Below the pieces are notes generated by a model, which worked only from the letters and a program-made list of their open reading frames with translations, was not told where the DNA came from and did not search any database. From Streptomyces sp. NBC_01288 (GTDB lineage: Bacteria > Actinomycetota > Actinomycetes > Streptomycetales > Streptomycetaceae), in the NCBI RefSeq assembly GCF_035982055.1, contig NZ_CP108427.1:7129001-7193000 (forward strand): a stretch of 64,000 nucleotides of DNA, given 5' to 3'. Positions 1 to 8,998 of this stretch are shown one piece after another (positions within the stretch are counted from its first letter, which is position 1; every line of letters starts with the position of its first letter). The translations under genes were made by a program, and so were the position numbers.

Positions 1-3000
1 ACTCCTACAAGCTGGGCCAGGTCTACTCGGACGCGGGCGGCACCGTCGACCCGGTCACCGGCACCACGGTGGACCCGAAGGACGCCGGGATGCTCCAGGC
101 CGTGATGTGGCTACAGTCCGTCGGACACACCGGCAAGGGCACCTACGACAACGGCAACAGTGACATCGCGCTGAACCAGGTGTCGTTCACCGGCACCGAG
201 ATCGACAACCGGGTGAACGACGACAACCCGTCGGCCCCGCCGCTGTACCGGCCGCGCATATCCAGCATCCAGACCGAGACCGGCGAGTCGATCGCGGTCG
301 AGTACAACTCCGCGCCCTGCGCGGGCAAGACGCTGTCGATCGCCCACGCGGACAGCAACACGAACTCCTGCTATCCCGTCTACTGGAGCGTCCCCGGCGC
401 GTCCAAGCCGATCGCGGACTGGTTCAACAAGGTCACCGTCAACAGCGTGGCCGTGTCCGACCTCACCATCGCCGGCCAGTACAAGCCCGACGCCCAGAAA
501 AATCCGGCGGGCTCGGAGACCCAGGTCTCCCGCTACAGCTACGCGGGCCCGGCCTGGCACCGCGACGACTCGGCGCTGACCGACGACCAGTACCGGACCT
601 GGGACCAGTTCCGCGGCTTCCGTACGGTCACCGTGCAGACCGGGCAGACACCGGAGCCGGTCACCCAGCAGACCACCACCTATCTCCAGGGCATGGACGG
701 CGACTACCGGGCCGACGGCACCCGTCGCTCCGTCACCGTCGACGCCAAGGCGGGCGGCAGCACCGTCCTGAGCGTCACCGACGCCGACCAACTCGCCGGC
801 GCCACGCTTGAGGACGACACCTACACCGAGGCCGGCGGCACGGTCGACGCGGTCAGCGTCAACGGCCCGTTCACCTTCGCCACCAGCGCCTCAGCCGATC
901 AGACGCCGTGGACGGACTGGACCCAGGAGGACAACCCCGGCGACACGAAGCCGGCCCTGTCCACGCTGCCCGACCTCACCGCGCACCGGATCTCCACCAG
1001 CAGCTCACGGGAGTACGAGCGCCTGGCGGACGGAAGTTGGCGGCACACGACGACCGACACCTCGTACGACGGCCAGGGCCGCCTCTCCACCGTCAACGGA
1101 CATGGTGACGGCACCGATCCGAACCAGGAGAAGTGCGCCACCACGACCTATGCGAGCCCGCCGGCGTCGAACTCGATGATGCTGTCCTACGCGGACCGGG
1201 TCACCTCGGTCATCGGCTCCTGCGGAACCGCGGTCGGCGCGAGCAGCCTGCTGACGGACAAGAAGATGTACTACGCGGGCGACGGCACCCTCTCCGGCCT
1301 CGGCACCTTCGGCCAGGTCACCGCCGCCGGGCAGGTCACCGGCACCCAGACCGCCACCGGCTTCACCGGCTCCACGGAGAACTGGCAGACGACGTCCGCC
1401 ATGGACTACGACGGCGGCGGCCGTGTCACCGACTCCTACGACGCCACCGGACAGAAGACCCACACCGACTTCGACCCGGCGTGGAGCAGCTCCGGCGGCA
1501 ACACCGACGCCACCGGCAAGTCCTCCGTCAACAGCCAGGGCTGGAAGGTGAGTTCGACCCTCGACGCACTGCGCGGACTGACCCTGGAGAGTGTCGACGC
1601 CAACGGCCGCAAGACCGACATGACGTACGACGCGCTCGGCCGGCGCACCGCCGTATGGCTGCCGGGCCGGGACAAGTCGTCCGGACAGAGCGCGGACGAG
1701 ACCTTCGCGTACTCGATCGACCCCGGCGCCGTCCCCGCCCCCGGCGACACGGTCACCCAGCCGGGCGCCCCGACCTCGGTCACCTCGAAGACGCTGCGCG
1801 AGGACGGCACGTACGCCACCTCGATCACCATCTACGACGGGATGCTCCAGCCGCGCCAGACCCAGTCCACCGCGATGGGCGACTCCGACTCCGGCCGGAT
1901 CGTCTCGGACACCTTCTACGACTCGCACGGCTGGCAGACCGCGTCGTACGCCGGTTACTCGGAGCCGGACAACCTCCCCTCCACCACGCTGTACGCGGCG
2001 AACGAGAACCAGATCCCCTCGGAGACCACCACCACGTACGACGGCCAGGGCCGGCCGCTGCGGCAGACCCTGTGGCACCAGGCCGTCGAGCAGTGGCACG
2101 GCTCCAGCAGCTACCCGGGCGCCGACGAGGCCGACACCACGGCTCCCGCGGGCGGCCGGTCCACGGCCACCTTCAGCAACGCCGTCGGCCAGACCACCAG
2201 CACGGTCGTGAAGAACACCGGCTCCACGGCCACCCTCACCGGCGGCTCGGTGATCCCCTCGGGCACCTCGCTGACCTCCGACAGCGTGCGGCTGTCGATG
2301 CAGGCCGACGGCAACCTCGTGCTCTCCGCGCTGGCGACCGGCAAGACCGTCTGGTCCTCCGGCACGAGCGGAAACGCGGGCGCCTGGGCGAAGTTCGGCA
2401 CCGACGGCAACCTGGCCGTCTACAGCACGGCCGCCGCCCAGCTGTGGAGCACGGGTCTGACGGCGAGCACCGGCGCCACCTTCCAGGTGCGCGACGACTC
2501 CACCGCGGCCGTCGTCTCCTCCGCCGGTTCGGTGCTGTGGAAGCAGGGCACGGCAGGCGCCGTCCCGGCGGCCGACGCCACCACCCGCTACACCTACACC
2601 GCCGCCGGCCAGATCGACTCGATCAAGGACAGCGCCGGCAACGCCTGGTCGTACAAGTACAACTCGCTCGGCCAGAAGACCTCGCAGACCGACCCGAACG
2701 CCGGAAAGACCACGTACGACAAGTACGACCTGGCCGGCAACCTCCTCCAGACCACCGACCCGCGCGGCCAGGCGCTCTCCTTCACCTACGACTGGGACAA
2801 CCGCCCCACCGCCGAGTACGCCGCCGCCTGGTCCGCGAGCCCCGACTCCACCAAGCTGCTCGCCTCCCGGGTCTACGACACCCTGGAGAAGGGGTACGAG
2901 ACGTCCGCGACTCGCTATGTCGGTGGCGCCTCGGGCAAGGCCTACACGCAGGCGGTCACCGGCTACAACACCGCGTACGAGCCGCTGGGCACCACCATGA

Positions 3001-6000
3001 CGATCCCGGCCGCCGAGGGATTCGCCGCCGCCGGCCAGTCCAGCGCCCCCACCAGCGGCACGGTCACCTACACCTCCACGTCCCGCTACACCCCGACCAC
3101 CGGTCTGCTGTCCACCGCGCACTACCAGGCGGACGGCAACCTGCCCGCCGAGGACATCGACTACGGCTACACCCAGCAGGGCAACCTCGACGGCATCGGC
3201 GGCTTCATCAGCTCCGCCAACACGCCCGCCTATGTGGACACCACCGTCCACGACGCGTTCGGACGCGTCCTACAGACCAACTACGGGCCGACCGGCAAGG
3301 AGCTGGCGACCTTCGCCCAGTACGACGCCACGACCGGACGGGTCACCCAGACGTCGAGCATGCTCCAGACGTCCACGACCGCCCTGGACGTCGTCAACCT
3401 CCGCTACAACCAGGCCGGCGAAGTCACCTCGATCGACGACCTCCAGAACAACACCACGCACGACACCCAGTGCTTCACCTACGACTCCTTCCAGCGGCTG
3501 ACCGCCGCCTGGACGGACACCGCGGGCATCACCGACCCGAACGCCGCGGCGGTCGGCGCGGTCGGCGGCTGCACCACGGCCAGGGTGCAGACCGGCACCA
3601 CGTCCCCGATCAAGACGTCGACGGTCGGCGGTCCCGCCCCGTACTGGCAGACCTACACCTACGACCAACTCGGCGACCGCACCGGCACGGTCACCCACGA
3701 CACCACCGGCAACGCCCTCAACGACACGACGCAGAGCATCAGTTACCCCGGCACCGACGGCACCGCGCCGGCCACCCTGCCCGACCAGGCGGGCACGGCC
3801 ACCCTGGCCAACCCCGGCACCGGCACCGCGACCACCACCCCGACGTACACCGACCCCGCCTACGCCAACGTGAACGCGGGCGACACCATCAGCCGGAAGG
3901 TCACGTCCACCGGGCCGCTGTCCACCGCGTTCACGATCTCCGGCGGCGGGAAGCGGTGCGTCGAGGACGCGGGCGGATCGACCACGGCGGGCGCCAAGGT
4001 GCAGATCGCCACGTGCGGCGCGGCCACCAGCCAGAAGTGGACGATCGGCACCGACGGCACGGTCAAGGTCCTCGGCCTGTGCCTGGACACCACCGGCAAC
4101 GCCACCACCGCGGGCACCCTCGTGGTGATCGACACCTGCAAGACGGACGCCACCCAGAAGTGGAAGGTCACCACCACCGGCACCCTGGTCCCGGCCGCCA
4201 ACAGCGCGGTCTGCCTGACCGACCCGGCGGCCTCATCCACCGCCGGCACCCAGCTCACCATCGCCACCTGCGGCGGCAGCGGCCAGACCTGGACCGGCGC
4301 CGCCACCGGCGCCGTACCGGCGGGCCAGTCCCAGACCTTCACCTACGACGCCGAGGGCCGCACCGCCACCGTCGCCACGACCTCCGGCACCCACACCAAC
4401 ACCAGCAAGTACCTCTACGACGCGCAGGGCGACCTGCTGGAGCAGACCGCCGCCGTCGACGGCACCGACAAGACCCGCGTCCTCTATCTCTTCGGCGGCG
4501 CCGAGCAGATCACGCTCAACGTCTCCGCCAAGACCTGGACCGGACTGCGCAACGTCACAGGCCCGGACGGCACGACCGTCACCCGCTCCAGCAGTGGCTC
4601 GGTCAGCTACCAGATCGCCAACGGCCAGGCCACGTCCGTCACCGCCATCGACGCGTCCGCCCTGACCGTCACCCGCCGCGCCTACGACCCGTGGGGCAAC
4701 CCGCGCGGCACAAAGCCGAGTTCATGGGTGGCACCGGACGAGAACCACGGCTTCCTGGGCCAGCCGGCGGACGCCACCACAGGGCTCAACCTCCTGGGCG
4801 CCCGTAACTACGACCCGGTCACCGGCCGCTTCCTCACCCCCGACCCCCTCTTCGAACCCGGCGACCCCAACCAGATGGGCGGCTACACCTACGCCGCCGA
4901 CAACCCGGCGAGCGGGGCGGACCCGAGCGGTCTGATGCTGGTGAACGACGGCGGCGGGGGAGCCGGCTGCGACGCCAAGTGCGCCTCCGCCAACGACAGG
5001 GCGGCCGCCGACACCAGCACCTCCAGCGGTCAGAAGAAGCACCACAGCGGAGGCTGCCACGGCTTCTTCGGCTGCGCCGGGCACTACTTCAAGAAGGCCC
5101 TGCCCGTGGTCGCCACCGTGGTCACGGTGGTCGTCGTGGTGGTCGCCGTCGCGGTGGTCGTCTCGGCCTGCGCCGGAACCGTCGTCGCCGCACCGGCCTG
5201 CGTGCTCGGCGCGGCCGAGGGCGTCGGAATGCTCAGCGGCATGGTCGGCGGCGACTGCGCGGCCATGGGCTGTGGTGGCGGCGGATTCGCCGCGGAGGAA
5301 GGCGACTCACCACCCGCGGGAGGCGGCGGCGACGCGGCCCCCAAGGCCGCCGCGGAACCGGCCCCGCACGACGGCTCCGGCAGCTCCGGCGGCTCGGGCG
5401 ACGCCGCGGGCGACGCGAGCGCGGGCAAGGACGCCGCGAGCGACGCGGCCGGCAAGAACGCGGCCGAGCCGAAGAAGTCCGACGTCCAGCAGGACGCGGC
5501 GGCCGCACGGAAGGCGTCGGCGTCCTCGGACGACCCGGGCACGGGCAACTCGGGGACGGAGGAGGGCGGCCAGTGCAGCTTCTCGCCGGATACGCCCGTC
5601 CTCATGGCGAGCGGCAGGACCAAGGCGATCGGCAAGATCAAGACCGGTGACAAGGTCGAGTCGGCCGACGCCAGGACCGGGAAACACTCGGGCACGCGTG
5701 ACGTCGTCGCGACACTCGTCCACTACGACAAGGATCTGATCGACGTCACGGTGAGCCCGGGCCACGGCCGTAAGGCGACCCTGCACACGACATCGAAACA
5801 TCCCTTCTGGGATGTCACCCTGCACACCTGGGTACCGGCGGGCAAGCTGACGCCGGGAGACTCGCTCACCACGGAGGACGGCCACCACGTTCTGATCGCC
5901 GGGGTACGGGCGACGCCGGGGGCGGCCTACCGGTACAACCTGACGGTCCGCGAGTTGCACACGTACTACGTGGTGGCGGGCGGGGTACCGGTGCTCGTGC

Positions 6001-6497
6001 ACAACGCCTGTAAGGTCGCGGGTCATTCGAACATGTGCGACTGCCACAGCACCAAGGTGGTACGCGGGATCGAGGCCGGCCCCGGTGACACGGTCGTGCT
6101 CGGCGTCCTGAATCTGGGTGAGCCGCTCGCTCGGCAGGAGGGGGGCATGACCTTCAACGGCCCCAACTACCAGAATTACCTCAGCATCAGCACGCCGCAG
6201 TGGGTGGACGAGGTCAACGCGGCACTTCAGAACCCGGGCGTCGATATCGTGGTGGACCTGGGCACCCTCGACAAGGACATGAAGGGCTCGTTCACCCCCA
6301 TCGAGATCTTCATGAACGCGGTCACGAACGGCAAGAACAACGGATGGAAGGTCGGTCGAGGCACGGAGTGGGAGATGTACAGAATCCACTACTACGCCGT
6401 GGTGGACTCTGACGGGCCGCGTGACTGGGGAGGAATCAGATGGTTCATGAACGGCAACCCCGTGCCGAAATCGCAGATGCCGAAACCTGCGGGATGA
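1..6497 (+). CDS. RHS/YD-repeat polymorphic toxin with lectin, HINT and C-terminal toxin domains (5' partial)
   Basis: The reading frame is open from base 3, so the protein begins outside the window; about 2,160 residues remain. YD/RHS repeats (Tyr-Asp pairs every ~20 residues) run from about 360 to 4,940 and end in the RHS core signature DPSGL near 4,930. Two carbohydrate-binding modules interrupt them: a bulb-type mannose lectin (about 2,230-2,540, QADGNLVL and TDGNLAVY) and a ricin-B trefoil (about 3,930-4,300, three QKW/QTW units). A hydrophobic Val-rich segment (5,098-5,190) and a Gly/Ala/Asp-rich linker follow. A HINT domain starts at the Cys codon 5,574 and ends in HN at 6,000-6,005. 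The last ~163 residues (6,006-6,494) form the variable toxin. RHS shells are known to encapsulate such tips. The toxin has a CDC cluster, Trp/Tyr-rich C-terminal blocks and no nuclease motif I recognise; polymorphic toxin type 27 is a guess from memory. It overlaps the next gene by ATGA. Confidence 0.9.
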   Translation, partial: SYKLGQVYSDAGGTVDPVTGTTVDPKDAGMLQAVMWLQSVGHTGKGTYDNGNSDIALNQVSFTGTEIDNRVNDDNPSAPPLYRPRISSIQTETGESIAVEYNSAPCAGKTLSIAHADSNTNSCYPVYWSVPGASKPIADWFNKVTVNSVAVSDLTIAGQYKPDAQKNPAGSETQVSRYSYAGPAWHRDDSALTDDQYRTWDQFRGFRTVTVQTGQTPEPVTQQTTTYLQGMDGDYRADGTRRSVTVDAKAGGSTVLSVTDADQLAGATLEDDTYTEAGGTVDAVSVNGPFTFATSASADQTPWTDWTQEDNPGDTKPALSTLPDLTAHRISTSSSREYERLADGSWRHTTTDTSYDGQGRLSTVNGHGDGTDPNQEKCATTTYASPPASNSMMLSYADRVTSVIGSCGTAVGASSLLTDKKMYYAGDGTLSGLGTFGQVTAAGQVTGTQTATGFTGSTENWQTTSAMDYDGGGRVTDSYDATGQKTHTDFDPAWSSSGGNTDATGKSSVNSQGWKVSSTLDALRGLTLESVDANGRKTDMTYDALGRRTAVWLPGRDKSSGQSADETFAYSIDPGAVPAPGDTVTQPGAPTSVTSKTLREDGTYATSITIYDGMLQPRQTQSTAMGDSDSGRIVSDTFYDSHGWQTASYAGYSEPDNLPSTTLYAANENQIPSETTTTYDGQGRPLRQTLWHQAVEQWHGSSSYPGADEADTTAPAGGRSTATFSNAVGQTTSTVVKNTGSTATLTGGSVIPSGTSLTSDSVRLSMQADGNLVLSALATGKTVWSSGTSGNAGAWAKFGTDGNLAVYSTAAAQLWSTGLTASTGATFQVRDDSTAAVVSSAGSVLWKQGTAGAVPAADATTRYTYTAAGQIDSIKDSAGNAWSYKYNSLGQKTSQTDPNAGKTTYDKYDLAGNLLQTTDPRGQALSFTYDWDNRPTAEYAAAWSASPDSTKLLASRVYDTLEKGYETSATRYVGGASGKAYTQAVTGYNTAYEPLGTTMTIPAAEGFAAAGQSSAPTSGTVTYTSTSRYTPTTGLLSTAHYQADGNLPAEDIDYGYTQQGNLDGIGGFISSANTPAYVDTTVHDAFGRVLQTNYGPTGKELATFAQYDATTGRVTQTSSMLQTSTTALDVVNLRYNQAGEVTSIDDLQNNTTHDTQCFTYDSFQRLTAAWTDTAGITDPNAAAVGAVGGCTTARVQTGTTSPIKTSTVGGPAPYWQTYTYDQLGDRTGTVTHDTTGNALNDTTQSISYPGTDGTAPATLPDQAGTATLANPGTGTATTTPTYTDPAYANVNAGDTISRKVTSTGPLSTAFTISGGGKRCVEDAGGSTTAGAKVQIATCGAATSQKWTIGTDGTVKVLGLCLDTTGNATTAGTLVVIDTCKTDATQKWKVTTTGTLVPAANSAVCLTDPAASSTAGTQLTIATCGGSGQTWTGAATGAVPAGQSQTFTYDAEGRTATVATTSGTHTNTSKYLYDAQGDLLEQTAAVDGTDKTRVLYLFGGAEQITLNVSAKTWTGLRNVTGPDGTTVTRSSSGSVSYQIANGQATSVTAIDASALTVTRRAYDPWGNPRGTKPSSWVAPDENHGFLGQPADATTGLNLLGARNYDPVTGRFLTPDPLFEPGDPNQMGGYTYAADNPASGADPSGLMLVNDGGGGAGCDAKCASANDRAAADTSTSSGQKKHHSGGCHGFFGCAGHYFKKALPVVATVVTVVVVVVAVAVVVSACAGTVVAAPACVLGAAEGVGMLSGMVGGDCAAMGCGGGGFAAEEGDSPPAGGGGDAAPKAAAEPAPHDGSGSSGGSGDAAGDASAGKDAASDAAGKNAAEPKKSDVQQDAAAARKASASSDDPGTGNSGTEEGGQCSFSPDTPVLMASGRTKAIGKIKTGDKVESADARTGKHSGTRDVVATLVHYDKDLIDVTVSPGHGRKATLHTTSKHPFWDVTLHTWVPAGKLTPGDSLTTEDGHHVLIAGVRATPGAAYRYNLTVRELHTYYVVAGGVPVLVHNACKVAGHSNMCDCHSTKVVRGIEAGPGDTVVLGVLNLGEPLARQEGGMTFNGPNYQNYLSISTPQWVDEVNAALQNPGVDIVVDLGTLDKDMKGSFTPIEIFMNAVTNGKNNGWKVGRGTEWEMYRIHYYAVVDSDGPRDWGGIRWFMNGNPVPKSQMPKPAG

Positions 6498-7144
6498 CGA
6501 GCATGACGCCTTCTTCCGAGGCCCTGGCCGGTGTGACGCTGGCCGCCGAGCTGAACACCGGGATCGGCGTGGACGCACCCCATGTGTTCACGCCGCGGGA
6601 GGACCGGCCCGAGGCGGCCGTCGCGACGATGAGTGACGGCCGTTCGCTGGTGTCCGTGATCCCTGGGGTCGACACCTACATTCTTCGGTTCCGGCGGCAG
6701 GACTGGGAGTGGGCCCACGGCGCCTCGCCGGACACCGGCGCGGTGGCCGAGGCGGCCCTCGCCTGGCTCGCCGGGACCGGACTGGAGGAGATGGCCCGGC
6801 GCTGGCCCTTCGTGGAGTTCTCGGAACTGGAACTGGCCTACGAGCGCGGCGACGCCTTGGAGACGCAGTGGAGGATCGTCCGCCGTGACGCCTCGGAGCC
6901 GGACCGGGAACTGCTCGAACTGGCCGCGCGGAACCCGACGGTGAGCCGGTTCTTCCCGACCCTGGGGCACAACCTTCTCCTCATGCCGGACCCGTTCGAC
7001 TCCAGGATCCTGGCATCCGTGCTCCTTCTGGCACCGGGCCGCTTCCAGCTCTGGGCGCCCGGCCGATCGGAACCCCTCGCAGAAGGCCCCCCGTCCACCG
7101 TGATCACCAAGCTCGCGGAACTGCTCGAAACCCCGGAGGACTGA
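6494..7144 (+). CDS. DUF6193-like protein, candidate immunity protein for the upstream RHS toxin
   Basis: 216 residues from the ATG that overlaps the toxin stop codon (ATGA), so it is translationally coupled to the toxin; an upstream in-frame start at 6,440 would lie inside the toxin gene and is not needed. There is no signal peptide or membrane segment, so a cytoplasmic, acidic protein is expected. The C-terminal third (FFPTLGHNLLLMP, then RFQLWAPG and a final helix) resembles DUF6193, a family whose database name refers to natural product biosynthesis without a known activity. The immediate 3' position to a polymorphic toxin tip is the classic place of an immunity gene. The immunity role is inferred from position, not from sequence. 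Confidence 0.7.
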   Translation: MTSMTPSSEALAGVTLAAELNTGIGVDAPHVFTPREDRPEAAVATMSDGRSLVSVIPGVDTYILRFRRQDWEWAHGASPDTGAVAEAALAWLAGTGLEEMARRWPFVEFSELELAYERGDALETQWRIVRRDASEPDRELLELAARNPTVSRFFPTLGHNLLLMPDPFDSRILASVLLLAPGRFQLWAPGRSEPLAEGPPSTVITKLAELLETPED

Positions 7145-7148
7145 CGTC

Positions 7149-7352
7149 ATGGCGTATCTGATCATCGGCCTGATGGCCGTGTTCGCCGGGATCCGGGCCC
7201 TCGGGCTGCGGCGCAGGCAGTTGAGCGCGGCCGCGGCGCCGTCGTCGTCGGTGATCCTGCGGCCGGCGGTGCTGGCCGGTCTCGCCGGGCTGGCCTTCGC
7301 GGGTGGGGTCTTTCTGCTGTTGGGCGGGATCGTGGTGCTGGCCCAGGGCTGA
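7149..7352 (+). CDS. Small two-helix membrane protein
   Basis: 67 residues with two predicted transmembrane helices (about residues 2-18 and 42-65) joined by a short Arg/Ala-rich loop. The start ATG lies 4 bases after the previous stop and has a GGAGG nine bases upstream, at the end of the preceding gene. It is probably co-transcribed with the RHS toxin and the DUF6193-like gene. No family recognised. It could be an accessory membrane partner of the toxin locus or an unrelated envelope protein. Confidence 0.6.
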   Translation: MAYLIIGLMAVFAGIRALGLRRRQLSAAAAPSSSVILRPAVLAGLAGLAFAGGVFLLLGGIVVLAQG

Positions 7353-7398
7353 CCGTTCCGGGGTGAACAGGGGGCGCGGCACACCCGTACCCCCTGTC

Positions 7399-7878
7399 GT
7401 GACCCACCAGACACTGCAGTCGTCATCCCGAGCCCACACCACCCGCCTGCGCCGCGGCGCCGCACTCGCCCTGCTCCCGCTGGCCGTCGCATGCGGCGGG
7501 GGCGAGGACGTCGCCGAGGAGAAACGCAAGTCGGCCGCGACCTCGGTGACCGCCGCCCCCGAAGCCGGAGTAGTCGCCCCCGCCAAGGTCGAGGTGATCG
7601 CCGGCCTGACCGGCTGCACCGCCGAGATCCGGGTCGAGGCGGAGGAGTTGCGCGAGGGGCTGTGCCGTACCGAGCAGGGCGAGTACCGGATCACCACCTT
7701 CCCCGAGGAGCGGTTCAAGGTGACCTGGCTCGACAGCGCCGCCATCTACGGCGGCAAGTACCTCGTCGGTACCCGGTGGGTCGTCAGCGCGGTGCCCGAG
7801 TTGCTGGAGGGGTTCCGGTCCCGGCTCGGGGGGACCGTGCGGGAGCTGCGGAGCATCGGACCCACGACGGCGCCCTGA
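7399..7878 (+). CDS. Putative lipoprotein of unknown function
   Basis: About 159 residues. The N-terminus has an Arg-rich start, a hydrophobic stretch (ALALLPLAVAC) and a lipobox-like AVAC followed by GGGED, as in Streptomyces lipoproteins. The mature part is soluble, with a conserved-looking Cys pair (TGCTAEI and EGLCRTE) that could form a disulfide outside the cell. GTG at 7,399 is chosen because it gives a short signal peptide; GTG at 7,363 is an alternative, and neither has a clear ribosome-binding site. It ends 15 bases from the convergent dehydrogenase gene, with no terminator hairpin visible between them. Function unknown. Confidence 0.6.
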   Translation: MTHQTLQSSSRAHTTRLRRGAALALLPLAVACGGGEDVAEEKRKSAATSVTAAPEAGVVAPAKVEVIAGLTGCTAEIRVEAEELREGLCRTEQGEYRITTFPEERFKVTWLDSAAIYGGKYLVGTRWVVSAVPELLEGFRSRLGGTVRELRSIGPTTAP

Positions 7879-7893
7879 GTCAGTCGTCAGCCC

Positions 7894-8736
7894 TCAGCCC
7901 TCCGTCCTGAGGTGGGCCAGTACCTCCTCCAGCGGCAGGTCGTAGTCGTCCTTGTCGTCCGCCCACCGGCCCAGCACCGCCGCCGCGCCCTCCGCCATGT
8001 CGGCCGGCAGTCCCGCCGTGCGCAGAGTCGCCGCGATCTCCTCCAACTCCGGTGCCCAGCGCCAGGCCCGGGCCGCGGCGCTGGGGAGCTGGTCGGTCTC
8101 GGCGAGGATGTTGGACGTCAACGAGCCTGCCTCGCAGGCGAGTTCGGCGGCCACGCCGTGGTGGGCGGCGAGGGCGTGCGACACGGCGGCCAGGACGCGG
8201 GCCGACTTCTGGTAAGAGGCGTACGCCATCTTCAGCGCCGACGCGGCACCGAGCGGGGCGTCCAGCGGGCGGGCCACGACCTGCGTGTCCTTGAACGACC
8301 GTGCCACCCGGGCGACTTGCTCCTCGTCGCCGCTCAGGTACAGGCGCGGGGCACTGGCCGGGCCCGGCGGGCCGCCGACGATCGAGCCGTCCAGCATCGG
8401 CACGCCGCGCTCCGCGCACGCCGCCGCGATACGCCGCGTACGGTCCGGGCTGATCGCGTTGGCCTCGACGTACACGCCCCGGAAGGGGTGGGTGAGGACC
8501 TCTCGTGCCACGTCCTCCGCCGCGTGCGGTGGGCAGACCGACAGCACGAAGTCGCTTGCGGCCAGGGCGGATTCGAGGGACTCGGCGGGCTCCAGGCCCG
8601 CCTCACGGGCCCGTTGGAGGCTGGCGGGGCTTCGGCCCGTGGGGACGTACAGCACTCGGGTGCTCGTACGGGTCGCCTCGCCGCCCACTTTCGCGCCCAT
8701 GGCGCCGGGATGCAGCAGCGTGAAGGTGGTCGTCAT
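7894..8736 (-). CDS. NAD(P)-binding dehydrogenase of the 3-hydroxyisobutyrate dehydrogenase type
   Basis: 280 residues, read leftwards from ATG 8,736. The N-terminus (LLHPGAMGAKVG) is a degenerate Rossmann dinucleotide-binding loop in the style of the beta-hydroxyacid dehydrogenase family, where GxxGxG is usual. DFVLSVCPPHAAEDV and the GSIVGGPP segment match the family's second and third motifs. SALKMAYASYQKSARVL holds the expected catalytic Lys in the position of the family motif KxxxN, although the Asn is replaced. The C-terminal half is all-helical, as in 6-phosphogluconate dehydrogenase-like enzymes. The substrate cannot be told. It is divergent from a 33-codon reading frame and stands alone. 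Confidence 0.8.
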   Translation of the reverse strand: MTTTFTLLHPGAMGAKVGGEATRTSTRVLYVPTGRSPASLQRAREAGLEPAESLESALAASDFVLSVCPPHAAEDVAREVLTHPFRGVYVEANAISPDRTRRIAAACAERGVPMLDGSIVGGPPGPASAPRLYLSGDEEQVARVARSFKDTQVVARPLDAPLGAASALKMAYASYQKSARVLAAVSHALAAHHGVAAELACEAGSLTSNILAETDQLPSAAARAWRWAPELEEIAATLRTAGLPADMAEGAAAVLGRWADDKDDYDLPLEEVLAHLRTEG

Positions 8737-8833
8737 GGGCCTCACCGTACGGACTTGATGTTGTTGGGAGTCGCGAGGACGAGTGTGGGGCATAGGAGAG
8801 GGGCATAGGAGATATGAGCCTCGGGAGGGCGCC

Positions 8834-8935
8834 ATGAACCGACAGATCCGCGTTCGCGTCAGTCGCCGGCCCATCACGCCCCGCGACGACACCATCGACC
8901 GCAGGACGCCGTCGGGGCGGATCCTGCCCTACTGA
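8834..8935 (+). CDS. Possible 33-residue basic peptide
   Basis: A short reading frame with ATG 8,834 preceded by GGGAGG at a 5-base spacing, and with strongly GC-rich third codon positions. The product is Arg-rich (10 Arg in 33 residues) and ends PSGRILPY. It starts in the gap divergent from the dehydrogenase. The only support is the ribosome-binding site and codon pattern, so a chance frame is possible. An imperfect 23-base direct repeat (CTACTGACAYCCCGC core) overlaps its end at 8,922-8,967. Confidence 0.35.
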   Translation: MNRQIRVRVSRRPITPRDDTIDRRTPSGRILPY

Positions 8936-8998
8936 CACCCCGCTTCCTGCTCTACTGACATCCCGCCTCCGGCCCTGCTGCCCCCTCCGGCGCCGCTC

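Noticed and set aside
1005..4807. Very long open frames on both strands inside the RHS gene
   Set aside because: Their products are Arg/Pro- or Gly/Val-rich without domains, and codon third positions support only the RHS frame; they are shadows of a GC-rich repeat gene.
360..4940. Regular repeats that might be taken for a CRISPR array or minisatellite
   Set aside because: The periodicity is the YD/RHS protein repeat; DNA units differ in length and sequence and have no constant repeat-spacer pattern.
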